Assembly: GCA_041739275.1 (NCBI GenBank)
Contig: JBGSOF010000014.1
Coordinates: 1-64,000 of the forward strand
Source of the DNA: WGMI01 sp041739275
GTDB lineage: Bacteria; Bacteroidota; Bacteroidia; Flavobacteriales; Schleiferiaceae
Length of the DNA stretch: 64,000 nt
Direction of reading: 5' to 3'
Shown: one piece after another, positions 1-9,623 of the stretch
Layout of the letters: each line of letters begins with the position of its first letter
Position numbering within the stretch: the first letter of the stretch is position 1
The notes under the pieces: model-generated
The model's database searches: none
Seen by the model: only the letters and a program-made list of their open reading frames with translations
Told to the model about the DNA's origin: nothing
Made by a program: the position numbers and the translations under genes

Positions 1-659
1 AGGATCGATGTGCCATAGTCTCCGTAGGGCTGGTTTACCACACTATCGGCGATGACCGTTTCCCAAAGGAGATTCAAATTCGTGTCGAATCGAGCCACCC
101 ATATATCGAACAAACCTGTATTCGCCGTATCCGCACCGACATAACATATGCCGCACATCAACAAAGTAGAATCGCTGTCTGCCACCATCTTCCAAGGTTG
201 TATGGCACACAGGGTTGAGTCGGATTCAAAGGAATAGGTGGCGACCGTATCGCTAAAGTCTGAGGCGATTTCAAGCACGATCATCCTTGTTTGTTCAAAT
301 GAATCAGGCTGAGCCACACCCACGGCGTAGTAGAACTTCCCGTTCATGTGTACTAGACTGTTCACAGCAGGACTATTCACATTGCCATTCTGCTCGACAT
401 GCACTGAGAAGGAATTCAAAATGGTCCCATCCCAAGAGATCTTGGCAAACTCATAGAGTCCATTGATAAAGAGGTCTTTCCCCGCGATGTACAACTCGCC
501 ATTGGCGTAGCAGATGCTGTTGCCTTCGATGGGTGCAACACCGATGGTGTCGTTCACATAAGGGTACTGTTAGGCATGGCCCAAAGTGGCCCATAGACTC
601 ATAAGGACTGTACAAAAGAGTCCAATGTTCCGAGTCAGTCTATGTGGCCGCTCTGTCAT
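1..659 (-). pseudogene. Secreted protein, 5' part, interrupted by an in-frame TAA
   Basis: Read on the minus strand, an ATG at 657-659 opens a signal peptide (MTERPHRLTRNIGLF then a hydrophobic stretch, ending LGHA). It is followed at once by TAA (570-572), and the same frame then stays open to the window edge at position 1. The downstream peptide (QYPYVNDTIG..., then phrases such as GELYIAGKDLF, HMNGKFYYAVG and NTGLFDIWVARFD) resembles beta-propeller-like, self-describing repeat proteins of Bacteroidota that usually end in a T9SS domain. The C-terminus lies outside the window. The stop falls where signal peptidase would cleave (AxA-Q), so a CAA-to-TAA change (Q to stop) is a simple explanation. 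No in-frame ATG follows nearby to restart. It could be a true nonsense mutation, a sequencing error, or readthrough. Confidence 0.6.
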
Positions 660-890
660 GCGAATCGATTCCGTGGCTATTAACGTTTCAACACCTGACG
701 AGAAAAGAGCACTTCATCCGTAGGCGCCTGCCCAAAGTTCGGCCTAAAAAGGAGAGATTCAGCCTTCTAAGAACTTAATCGGGGTTCGGAGAAGCGGGCC
801 TGCCAGGGAGTTTCCGATGAAAACAAAGCGTAAACCGGAGGAGATTCGCGCGACATTGAGCGGAGTCCGTACAATAAAAGCTCTAACAGT

Positions 891-3800
891 TTAATCCTCA
901 ACCACCCACTCTCCGCCCGAGAGCAAGGGCTCGGCAAGTTTGTATTTAGACGAACGCACTTCGCCTGTTTGAAGGTTGCGAAGCGTCACTAAATCGTTGC
1001 GACCATATTTTTTGGCCGTGTTGATGACCTGAGTCGGACGGCTCGGAGCAGTGGGACGAGACAAGGCATTGCGCGCAGCTTCAGGAGCCCCCGGACCGCT
1101 GGTGCGCAGCGCCGCTTCGGGCCGACGCGCGGGCATGGCCGCGGGAGCACTGCGAACGGGCTGTTCGGTCTGAATGGGGATCGATGCCTTGAACAAGAAA
1201 TTCAAAATCTCCGAATTCAACTTGGTCACCATGGCCTTAAAAAGCTCAAAAGACTCGAATTTATAGATCAACAAAGGGTCTTTTTGCTCGTAAACCGCCC
1301 CCTGAACATACTGGCGCAGATCGTCCAACTTTCGCAAATGGTCTTTCCAGGCTTCGTCGATGAGCAAAAGCGTGATATTCTTTTCAAAATCGCGGACCAA
1401 CTGCTTGCCCATGCTCGAATAGGCCGACTCCAAGCCCGTAACCACTTGAAGCATTTTGACCCCGTCGGTAAAGGGAACCACAATGTTCTGATACTGACCG
1501 CGGCGGTTTTCGTACACATCCTTGATGACGGGATAAGCCGAAGCGCCCAAGCGCTCTGATTTTTCCTCGTAATGGGCTCTGGCAGAGCGATAGAATGAAT
1601 CTGTGAGCTCCGCTTGGCCGGCCTTTTTCAAATCGAGGGCCGGGTCGGGCTCGATACCGAACATCCGGAACAATTCAAAGCGCAACTCCTCCTCATTGCG
1701 CCCCGAGGTAAAGGTCGTGGCAATGCCCGCGGCGGTGTCGTACACAATATTCGCCAAGTCGGTGGCCAATTTGTCTCCGAACAAAGCATTGCGTCGACGC
1801 GAATAAATCACCTCGCGTTGGCTGTTCATCACATCGTCGTATTCGAGCAAGCGCTTGCGCACCCCGAAATTGTTTTCTTCGACCTTTCGCTGGGCGCGTT
1901 CAATGCTCTTGGTCACCATGCTGTGCTGGATCACTTCGCCTTCTTTCAGCCCCATTTTGTCCATCAAGCCCGCAATGCGTTCCGAGCCGAAAAGGCGCAT
2001 CAAATTGTCTTCGAGCGACACGAAAAATTGCGAACTGCCCGGATCGCCTTGTCTTCCTGAACGGCCGCGCAACTGCCGATCGACGCGGCGCGAATCGTGC
2101 CGCTCGGTGCCGATAATCGCCAAACCCCCCGCAGCCTTCGACTCCGGGCTCAGTTTGATGTCGGTTCCGCGGCCCGCCATATTCGTTGCAATCGTCACCG
2201 TACCCGACTTTCCCGCCTCTTGAACAATTTCGGCTTCTTTTTGGTGAAGCTTGGCATTCAAGACGTTGTGATTGATCTTTCGCAGTTTTAGCGAACGGCT
2301 CAAGAGCTCCGAAATCTCTACCGAAGTCGTTCCCACCAAGACGGGACGCCCGGCCGTGGTGAGTTTTTCGATCTCTTCGATCACGGCATTGTACTTCTCG
2401 CGCTTGGTTTTGTACACCAAGTCTTCTTCGTCTTTGCGAACGATCGATTTATTGGTGGGAATCACCACCACTTCAAGCTTGTAGATGTTCCACAATTCCT
2501 GAGCTTCCGTTTCGGCTGTACCCGTCATACCCGCCAACTTGGCGTACATCCGGAAATAGTTCTGCAAGGTGATCGTAGCGTAGGTCTGGGTCGCCGCCTC
2601 GATCTTCACATTCTCTTTGGCTTCGATGGCCTGGTGCAAACCGTCTGAATACCGACGGCCTTCCATAATCCGCCCCGTTTGCTCGTCGACAATCTTCACC
2701 TTGTTGTCGATCACCACATATTCAACGTCGTTTTCGAACAAGGTGTAGGCGCGCAACAACTGGTTCATGGTGTGGATGCGCTCGCTTTTGCGCTCAAACT
2801 CTCGGAGCAAGGCCTCTTTGCGCTCGGCTCGTTCTTTGACGTCTGAGATCTCGCGGTCGATTCGGCTCACTTCGATGCTCAAATCGGGCAGGACAAAAAA
2901 CTGCGGATCGGTATCGCCCGTCAAAAGCTCAATTCCCTTTTCGCTGAGTTCGACCTGATTTTGTTTTTCGTCGATCACGAAGAACAAGTCTTGGTCGATT
3001 TTCCACATTTCCTTTCCCTGCTCCTGCATATAGTAGTTCTCGGTCTTCTGAAGCAGTGTTTTTCGGCCTTCTTCAGACAAGAACTTAATCAGGGCTTTGC
3101 TCTTCGGCAAGCCTCGGTGTGCGCGCAGCAGTCGAACGCCGCCTTCTTTTTCGTCTCCCTGATCGATTAACTTTTTAGCCTCGATGAGCTCGAGCTGAAC
3201 TGCATTTTTTTGAGCATTGTACAGCTTGACGACAAAAGGTTTGAGGGCATCGAACTCTTGATCCTCGCCCTTTGGAGTGGGGCCGCTGATAATGAGCGGA
3301 GTACGAGCGTCGTCGATCAATACGGAGTCGACTTCGTCTACGATCGCAAAATTGTGTTTGCGCTGCACCATGTCTTCGGGAGACCGAGCCATGTTGTCGC
3401 GGAGGTAGTCGAAGCCGAATTCGTTGTTGGTGCCGTAGGTGATGTCGGCTTGATACGCGGCACGTCGTTCGGGAGAATTGGGCTGATGCCGATCGATGCA
3501 GTCCACGCTCAGGCCGTGGAACCAAAACAAAGGCCCCATCCACTCCGAGTCGCGGCGGGCGAGGTAGTCGTTTACTGTAACCACGTGTACCCCGCGTCCG
3601 GTGAGGGCGTTGAGATACATGGGCAAAGTGGCGACCAAAGTTTTGCCTTCACCTGTCGCCATTTCGGCAATCTTACCCTGGTGCAAAACCGTTCCCCCGA
3701 TCAGCTGGACATCGTAGTGAACCATGTCCCAAACAATTTCATTGCCCGCGGCTTTCCAACGGTTCGGCCATATGGCACGATCGCCTTCGATGCGCACAAA

Positions 3801-4226
3801 ATCGCGTACTCCGGGGGCGTGGTCCAATGGGCCGGCCACGACATTCAACGAGCCGTTTTTGGCCCATCGCTTGGCGGTTTCAACCACCACGGCAAAGGCT
3901 TCGGGGCGCAGCTTGTCCAGTTCTTTTTCGAGCTGCTCGGCCAGTTCTTTGTCTTTCTTTTCTCGTTGAACAAAGAGCTCTTCTCGCTCTTCCAAATGCT
4001 CAACCGTGAGGATTTGCTCGGAGATTCGGTCGATTTCGCCTTGGATTTCCTCGACCGCCAAAGCGAGCCGCTTTTTAAACTCGGCTGTGCGCGCCCGGAG
4101 TGCGTCGTCAGACAAGGCCTCGAGAGGGGGATATTGTTCTCGAACGAGGTCTACATAGGGTTGGAGCGCTTTGAGGTCGCGCTGTGTCTTGTTGCCAAAA
4201 ACTTTGGAGAGGAGGTTGCCAAGCAT
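891..4226 (-). CDS. secA: Preprotein translocase ATPase SecA
   Basis: This is the motor ATPase that drives unfolded preproteins through SecYEG. The 1111-aa product has Walker A TGEGKT at about 191-196, followed by DEVD at about 297-300 within AIVDEVDSVLIDDARTPL, which are textbook SecA signatures. The C-terminal half carries the helicase-like second nucleotide-binding region (TNMAGRGTDIKL, IGTERHDSRRVDRQLRGRSGRQGDPG) and the helical scaffold/wing. It is longer than E. coli SecA (about 900 aa) because of a charged insertion near residues 55-130, as is usual for Bacteroidota. The tail ends GRNDLVTLRNLQTGEVRSSK..., so the Cys-rich zinc-binding SecB/lipid tail (CPCGSGKK) of proteobacterial SecA is absent; I believe flavobacterial homologues look similar. 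The gene stands alone, and no terminator is visible downstream. Confidence 0.97.
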   Translation of the reverse strand: MLGNLLSKVFGNKTQRDLKALQPYVDLVREQYPPLEALSDDALRARTAEFKKRLALAVEEIQGEIDRISEQILTVEHLEEREELFVQREKKDKELAEQLEKELDKLRPEAFAVVVETAKRWAKNGSLNVVAGPLDHAPGVRDFVRIEGDRAIWPNRWKAAGNEIVWDMVHYDVQLIGGTVLHQGKIAEMATGEGKTLVATLPMYLNALTGRGVHVVTVNDYLARRDSEWMGPLFWFHGLSVDCIDRHQPNSPERRAAYQADITYGTNNEFGFDYLRDNMARSPEDMVQRKHNFAIVDEVDSVLIDDARTPLIISGPTPKGEDQEFDALKPFVVKLYNAQKNAVQLELIEAKKLIDQGDEKEGGVRLLRAHRGLPKSKALIKFLSEEGRKTLLQKTENYYMQEQGKEMWKIDQDLFFVIDEKQNQVELSEKGIELLTGDTDPQFFVLPDLSIEVSRIDREISDVKERAERKEALLREFERKSERIHTMNQLLRAYTLFENDVEYVVIDNKVKIVDEQTGRIMEGRRYSDGLHQAIEAKENVKIEAATQTYATITLQNYFRMYAKLAGMTGTAETEAQELWNIYKLEVVVIPTNKSIVRKDEEDLVYKTKREKYNAVIEEIEKLTTAGRPVLVGTTSVEISELLSRSLKLRKINHNVLNAKLHQKEAEIVQEAGKSGTVTIATNMAGRGTDIKLSPESKAAGGLAIIGTERHDSRRVDRQLRGRSGRQGDPGSSQFFVSLEDNLMRLFGSERIAGLMDKMGLKEGEVIQHSMVTKSIERAQRKVEENNFGVRKRLLEYDDVMNSQREVIYSRRRNALFGDKLATDLANIVYDTAAGIATTFTSGRNEEELRFELFRMFGIEPDPALDLKKAGQAELTDSFYRSARAHYEEKSERLGASAYPVIKDVYENRRGQYQNIVVPFTDGVKMLQVVTGLESAYSSMGKQLVRDFEKNITLLLIDEAWKDHLRKLDDLRQYVQGAVYEQKDPLLIYKFESFELFKAMVTKLNSEILNFLFKASIPIQTEQPVRSAPAAMPARRPEAALRTSGPGAPEAARNALSRPTAPSRPTQVINTAKKYGRNDLVTLRNLQTGEVRSSKYKLAEPLLSGGEWVVED

Positions 4227-4409
4227 GAGAATGACCCCTTTTTGGAGGGGGCGTAAAGGTAAGCCGAAGCCGTGGCTACCTGCCTCGTTGCGCGAGTGAA
4301 ACGAGGCAATGTGCCCTAGGAAAGTGCAAAATGATATTCTGAATCGACCGATGGAGTCATCCCCGCTCCTTGAATTGAGGACGCCGCCATCTTTAATTCA
4401 CAAACGGAG

Positions 4410-5249
4410 TTAGTTCAGCGCCACGCGTTCGCGGATCAGCTTTTGGCCGTTTTGTTCAACTTCGAGCACGTACATGCCGCGCGGAAGTTCGTAGGCCTCG
4501 ACGCGCACCCCCTCTACAGCCGATGTGAGCCGGTCGAGGCGGTCGAATACTTTTTTGCCCGAAAGATCGAACAACTGCAGGCGAACCGCGCCCGGAACCA
4601 TTCGAGAATCTGAGGCTGTAAACGATCCTTTGGAAGGGTTGGGATATACGGTCGAAGACAAAAGCGATTCATCCAAACCGATGCCCGGATTGAGCACGAA
4701 GCTCGAGCTGATGGCGCGAATGGCGTCTCCCGAGGTATTTCCGTTGCCATTGGCGAAGTTGCCCGCGGCATAAATCTTTACTTGGCTCGGGGCATTGGAG
4801 CTGGGAGCAGTCCATTGAAACGAATACCTCCGCCCGGCATTTGGAAGGGTATTCGAGGCCGTGCGATGGGTCACAAACCTTCCCTGTCCGTTGAGCGCGG
4901 TCGAAGCTTGATCGCTCAAAACCAAGGTGCCCACGTGGTTGCCCGAACCGTCTTCAACGCTCGCGCTGAAGCCACAGAGCGGGGCGGTGTTTTGAGTATC
5001 CTCGAGATCGATGTCGATGGCGTAGGTAAAGCCGGGCTCGTAGCCGTCGATGGGGATGTTGGTGAGGATGGTCATCTGATGGTTTGTTCCCGGGGCGGGG
5101 CCGCTGTGGCAACCCGCGGCAGCACAGGTCAAATTGTTGCTCGCTTCAGAACCTGTGCGCCCGGCGGGAGCTCCGTTCGAATTGGCAATCAGCTGAACGG
5201 CCGCCAGCGCGACCAAACCAACGGGGACAAATAGAATAGCGTTCTTCAT
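4410..5249 (-). CDS. Secreted choice-of-anchor-V-type protein with T9SS sorting domain
   Basis: The 279-aa product starts with a signal peptide (MKNAILFVPVGLVALAAVQL). A short Cys/His motif follows (TCAAAGCHSG, about residues 41-50), then a beta-sandwich of the reelin-like or choice-of-anchor-V kind, with phrases such as YSFQWTAPSS and VKIYAAGNFANGNGNTSGD. The last 80 residues are a T9SS type A sorting domain (STVYPNPSKGSF, LFDLSGKKVFDR, PRGMYVLEVEQNGQKLIRE). Members of this family usually have CxxCH near the N-terminus and look like c-type-heme-bearing surface proteins. Here the spacing is CX4CH, so heme binding is possible but uncertain. It probably goes through Sec and then T9SS to the cell surface. 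It is monocistronic between secA and a divergent protease gene. Confidence 0.75.
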   Translation of the reverse strand: MKNAILFVPVGLVALAAVQLIANSNGAPAGRTGSEASNNLTCAAAGCHSGPAPGTNHQMTILTNIPIDGYEPGFTYAIDIDLEDTQNTAPLCGFSASVEDGSGNHVGTLVLSDQASTALNGQGRFVTHRTASNTLPNAGRRYSFQWTAPSSNAPSQVKIYAAGNFANGNGNTSGDAIRAISSSFVLNPGIGLDESLLSSTVYPNPSKGSFTASDSRMVPGAVRLQLFDLSGKKVFDRLDRLTSAVEGVRVEAYELPRGMYVLEVEQNGQKLIRERVALN

Positions 5250-5524
5250 AATTTTCCTTTGAAGTGGGGGGGGTTGCGTGATAGGACGAAGCCAAAATAC
5301 GATGCGCCGGGAGTTTGATCCCCCCGGTTTTTCCGATGCCCGCTCAGCCGAGGGGCGCGTTTAAGAATCCGTTGCGTTCTACACCCCAAAACAGTTACTT
5401 TAACCCAATCTAAATGATGGATTAACGTTCGGATAGATCGGAATCTCTCGGTAGTATTCTTCGGTCGCTGCGCAAGACCATCTTCGAAGGTTTAAGTGTG
5501 CGTTCACCTCAAAATGTCGAACCG

Positions 5525-8500
5525 ATGATTTCGAAAGTATTCTGCGGGGCCATGTGGATCGCCTTGCTCGTCGGACCGGAAGTTCTCGCCCAGTCAGGCC
5601 GGCTGCACCTCAGAGGCGGAACCCTTGCGGTTGCCCAACAATCGGCATTCAACATTCCCGAAGGCTCCATCGACCCCATCGACGGTCGGGTTCGAGCGAT
5701 TTTGATCTTTCGCACATTGCCCACAGACGATCAAAAGCAAATTTGGATCGAACAGGGGCTTGAATTTGATTCATATCTGCCCCAAAATGCCTTTCAGGTT
5801 TCTTTTGCGCCTGAATTACTGGGAAAAATTCGCAAAAACAGCAGCGAAATCATCGCCCTGCTGGCGCTTTCGCCCACCGAAAAGATTCAATCTGAGCTTC
5901 TGAGGCTAGACGTTCACCCCGATGCTCTTTCAGCCGACGGATCTGTTCGAGTTTGGGTACACGTCGACCGCAATTTGGGCACTCGCGGAGCACTTGAGGC
6001 TGTGCGCCGAGTCGATGCGCGACCGGATCAGTTGCCCGGAAGCGAACCGAACATCCTGAGCGCTTGGGTTGCGCCTCAGCAACTCGTCGAACTGGCGTCG
6101 AATCCCAGGGTGCGATTTGTCGAAGCGTTCGACCCCGTTCAAGAAGCCGAGAATTTGAAAGGCCGAGCCATGCATCGAGTGGCCTCTGTTCAGCCCGGAA
6201 TTGGCTTGGGCTACGACGGCAGCACCGTTCGCGTGGGTCTCGGAGACGACGGGGCCATCGGTCCGCACCCCGACTATCAAGGCCGCATTGTTTACGATCG
6301 AAGCGGGGCCAGCAGCGGCGACCATGGCGACCACGTGGCGGGGACCATCTTCGGAGCCGGGAATGTCGACCCCGACGGTATGGGCATGGCACCGGGAGCC
6401 GAAATGGTTTATTCAAACTTTCCGGCCAATTATTCGAACATCGATGCAGATTATGTCACCTACAGTGTGCGAATCACTTCTTCGAGCTACGGTTCTACTT
6501 GCAATGGCGGCTATACGAGCACTTCACAACAACTCGACCAAGACATTGTGTCGAACCCAAAGCTGATGCACGTGTTTTCTGCGGGCAATTCGGGCACTTC
6601 CGATTGCGGATACGGAGCGGGGGCCGGTTGGGGGAACATTACCGGAGGGCACAAGGCGGGCAAAAACGTGATTGCAGTGGCGAATTTGAGTTCGAGCGAT
6701 GTGGTGAGTTCGAGTTCCAGCCGCGGGCCTTCAGCCGATGGTCGTTTAAAACCGGATGTCAGCGCTTTGGGTTCGAGTGTTTATTCGAGCGTCACGCCAC
6801 AATCGTATGCGTCCTATTCGGGCACTTCCATGGCTTGTCCGGGTGTTTCGGGGGGCTTGGCAGTTCTTGCTCAGGCGTTTAAAGAGACCCAAGGCAGCGA
6901 AGCCGATGGAGGTTTGCTCAAGGCGATCTTGATGAATACCGCTGAAGATCTCGGCAATCCGGGCCCCGACTTTACCCATGGCTACGGGCGAATCGATTTG
7001 AGGAAGGCCGTGGAATTGGTTGAAAACGGTCAGTTTATTACGGGTTCAATTTCTCAAGGTTCAAGCCAGACGCATTCGATCCCCGTACCCGCGGGTGTGT
7101 CCAAGCTGAAAGTGATGGTTTATTGGAGCGATAGGGCGGGAAACCCTCTCAGCGCCAAGGCTTTGGTGAACGATCTCAACGCCTCGCTCAGCAATGGCGG
7201 GGGTGCTGCCTTGCTCCCCTGGGTGTTGAACCCCAATCCAAACGCCGCCAGTCTCTCGGCTCCGGCGGTGCGGGCGGTAGACAGTTTGAACAATGCAGAG
7301 CAGATTACGGTCGATTCTCCGGCCGCGGGTTCAAGGGTGCTGACGATTGTGGGGACCTCCATTCCCCAAGGCCCACAGACGTATTACGTGGTGTATAGCT
7401 ACGACTATGACGAAGTGCACTTAGACTTTCCCGCTCTGGGCACTCGGCTCGAACCGGGAGAATCGACCAACATTCGCTGGACAGCCTCGGCCGGGACCAC
7501 AGCATTTAACCTGCAGTATTCGACAAACAACGGCTCTACGTGGACTGCGGTTTCCAACCCTTCGGCGAGCAGCAGGATGCAGTCGTGGACCGTTCCTTCG
7601 ACGGCTAGCTCGACTGCGCTAATTCGGCTTAGCCGAGGTGCGCAAATCCATACAAGCGAGCCGTTTACGGTCTTAGGCCAATCGACGGTTTCCATCAATT
7701 GGACGTGTTTCGACAGCATATCCTTGAGCTGGACCGCAGTATCGGGAGCAGTGGCTTACGATGTCCTTCGCCTCGGCAGCCGCTACATGGACTCTGTAGT
7801 TCGGGTATCGGGTACTTCGGTGGCGTTGAATGGACAGCCCTCGGGCGAGCAATGGTATAGTGTCCGCGCGGTATTGCCGGATGGCGATTTTGGAAAGAAT
7901 GCATTCGCCGTGCGCAAACCGATTGGAAATCTCAATTGCAGCGCGGCCTGTCTCGTGCAAAATCTGCCCTACTCCTGCGATTTCGAATCAAACCAATTCG
8001 ACTGTTGGCAATCGAGCAATCTCGCCTACGCATACCTCAAAACGAATTGTCCGAGCACGGGGAACAGCGAGGCCACGGTTTATGGTCAAGCGGGCCTGTA
8101 TTTTCAAAGTCCGGTCTTGAACGCTTCGGGGCAGTCGGTCGTTTGGATCAAATACCTCTACTACGACCCCACGGCGGCCGCTTGCGGCGAAAATGCCGAT
8201 GCCGGCGATCAGGTGCAGTTGGGATGGGTCAACTCGGCAGGGGTGTTTTCGGCCTTGAAAACCTACGATGGGGGCTCGGCGCCGAATACTCCAACCCTAG
8301 ACAGCGTCAGCGTAAACGTCTCGGGCAACGCGCAAATCCGCGTCAGAGTTCAGTTGCTTGCGGGCAGCGGATCGTCTTTCGACAATTGGTCGTTCGACGA
8401 CTTCGAAGTGTCGTCGAATGCCCCCATTCTTCCTACTGTTCAAACCGATTCAGTCGTAGCTGCGAGCGCGAATATGGCTTTGGCCTACGGTCGGCTGACC

Positions 8501-9526
8501 TCTGCGGGATCGGGAATTCAACAACTGGGTTTCTGTTGGGATACCCTGCCGAGTCCCGACGTAAGCAACTTTTCGGTGCAAGTGCCGATCGCGCTTGGGT
8601 CCATAAGCGCCTATGTACTGAGTTTGCAGCCCAATACGACCTATTTTGTCCGGAGTTACGCAGTCCATTCAACCGGAGTGGTCTACGGAGCCGAACGCAG
8701 CTTTACCACCTGGTGCACGCATCCGATGAACGCAGCCATCGCCTTGGTTGAAAGCCCTTTTTGCGCCGGCGACGAAGCGACGCTTCGAGTGGGGTATTCC
8801 GGCGGTCTGGGCAGCAAAACCATTCTTTGGAGCACGGGCGCCACCAGTAAGTTCACGACCGCGCAAATCGGAAGTCACTGGGTTCGCGTAACCGACGAAA
8901 GCGGCTGCTCGGCGGTCGACAGCATCACCGTAAATCCCCCGGCGGGAACGGCTCAGGCCACGGTCTTGAACAGCGTCACCAAGCTGAGCCCCCAGAGCTA
9001 CCTTCTCAACTGGCAGCCTGTTTCCCTGCCCCCGGGTTCGAGCTTGATCGGCTACCGCTTGGCCTACCGCTTGCGGGGAACCACGGCGTTCAATCAATTG
9101 GCGCTCACCCAGATCACCAGTGCCATCGCCGACTTTACCGGCCTCGGATTGTGCAATGGCAACTACGACTTTACGGTCTACGTTCGATACAGCGAAGGCG
9201 GAATTGCCAAGACCTCGGCACCTGCGTGTTTCTTGTCCAAAGGCTACAATGCGGGCAGCTGTAAAACGGGTGATTCAAGTTATCTGGACTCCGAAGAGCC
9301 CGGGGAACCGAGCCTGATCCCCAACCCCAGCAGCGGACGCTTTTCCTTAATCGGCGCCTCAGGAGCTCGTGTCCGGATTTACGACTCCGGAGGACGCCTT
9401 GTGGCCGATGCCCGGGTCGACTCAAATCGCTTCGATTGGGATTGGTCGGGCATTGCTCGAGGGGTGTATGTGGTGAATATCGAAACGGCAGATCGCGTGC
9501 GGGCACTTCGCTTGTTGATCGACTGA
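5525..9526 (+). CDS. Secreted subtilisin-like (S8) protease with MAM/FN3-like modules and T9SS domain
   Basis: A large extracellular serine protease. The frame opens at a GTG (5498), but the ATG at 5525 directly precedes a good signal peptide (MISKVFCGAMWIALLVGPEV), so I use it (1333 aa). An I9-like propeptide region follows. The S8 triad motifs are then in order: Asp in GLGDDGAIG (about residue 241), His in GDHGDHVAGTIFG (about 267), the oxyanion Asn in HVFSAGNSGTSDC, and Ser in YSGTSMACPGVSGG. After the catalytic domain come a P-domain-like sandwich, Ig/FN3-like modules (NIRWTASAGTTAFNLQYS), a MAM-like region (PYSCDFESNQFDCWQ ... WSFDDFEV), and a C-terminal T9SS type A sorting domain (LIPNPSSGRFSL ... 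GVYVVNIETADRVRALRLL). It is probably cell-surface or secreted and used in protein degradation. Confidence 0.9.
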   Translation: MISKVFCGAMWIALLVGPEVLAQSGRLHLRGGTLAVAQQSAFNIPEGSIDPIDGRVRAILIFRTLPTDDQKQIWIEQGLEFDSYLPQNAFQVSFAPELLGKIRKNSSEIIALLALSPTEKIQSELLRLDVHPDALSADGSVRVWVHVDRNLGTRGALEAVRRVDARPDQLPGSEPNILSAWVAPQQLVELASNPRVRFVEAFDPVQEAENLKGRAMHRVASVQPGIGLGYDGSTVRVGLGDDGAIGPHPDYQGRIVYDRSGASSGDHGDHVAGTIFGAGNVDPDGMGMAPGAEMVYSNFPANYSNIDADYVTYSVRITSSSYGSTCNGGYTSTSQQLDQDIVSNPKLMHVFSAGNSGTSDCGYGAGAGWGNITGGHKAGKNVIAVANLSSSDVVSSSSSRGPSADGRLKPDVSALGSSVYSSVTPQSYASYSGTSMACPGVSGGLAVLAQAFKETQGSEADGGLLKAILMNTAEDLGNPGPDFTHGYGRIDLRKAVELVENGQFITGSISQGSSQTHSIPVPAGVSKLKVMVYWSDRAGNPLSAKALVNDLNASLSNGGGAALLPWVLNPNPNAASLSAPAVRAVDSLNNAEQITVDSPAAGSRVLTIVGTSIPQGPQTYYVVYSYDYDEVHLDFPALGTRLEPGESTNIRWTASAGTTAFNLQYSTNNGSTWTAVSNPSASSRMQSWTVPSTASSTALIRLSRGAQIHTSEPFTVLGQSTVSINWTCFDSISLSWTAVSGAVAYDVLRLGSRYMDSVVRVSGTSVALNGQPSGEQWYSVRAVLPDGDFGKNAFAVRKPIGNLNCSAACLVQNLPYSCDFESNQFDCWQSSNLAYAYLKTNCPSTGNSEATVYGQAGLYFQSPVLNASGQSVVWIKYLYYDPTAAACGENADAGDQVQLGWVNSAGVFSALKTYDGGSAPNTPTLDSVSVNVSGNAQIRVRVQLLAGSGSSFDNWSFDDFEVSSNAPILPTVQTDSVVAASANMALAYGRLTSAGSGIQQLGFCWDTLPSPDVSNFSVQVPIALGSISAYVLSLQPNTTYFVRSYAVHSTGVVYGAERSFTTWCTHPMNAAIALVESPFCAGDEATLRVGYSGGLGSKTILWSTGATSKFTTAQIGSHWVRVTDESGCSAVDSITVNPPAGTAQATVLNSVTKLSPQSYLLNWQPVSLPPGSSLIGYRLAYRLRGTTAFNQLALTQITSAIADFTGLGLCNGNYDFTVYVRYSEGGIAKTSAPACFLSKGYNAGSCKTGDSSYLDSEEPGEPSLIPNPSSGRFSLIGASGARVRIYDSGGRLVADARVDSNRFDWDWSGIARGVYVVNIETADRVRALRLLID

Positions 9527-9623
9527 GCGACTTTTCGCGCAATTGGCTCGCCATTGTGATTTAGATTCGCCCTTCTCGCAGCTGTACGTAGTTCGTTCGA
9601 CGGAGTTCAAGACTGTATCTTCA

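Noticed and set aside
817..894. 25-codon ORF (MKTKRKPEEIRATLSG...) next to the secA 3' end
   Set aside because: Too short, overlaps the secA stop on the other strand, and no partner, promoter or similarity is visible.
3210..4256. Long 348-codon frame antisense to secA
   Set aside because: It has no recognisable domain, lies wholly opposite the conserved secA 5' half, and long antisense frames are expected in GC-rich genes.
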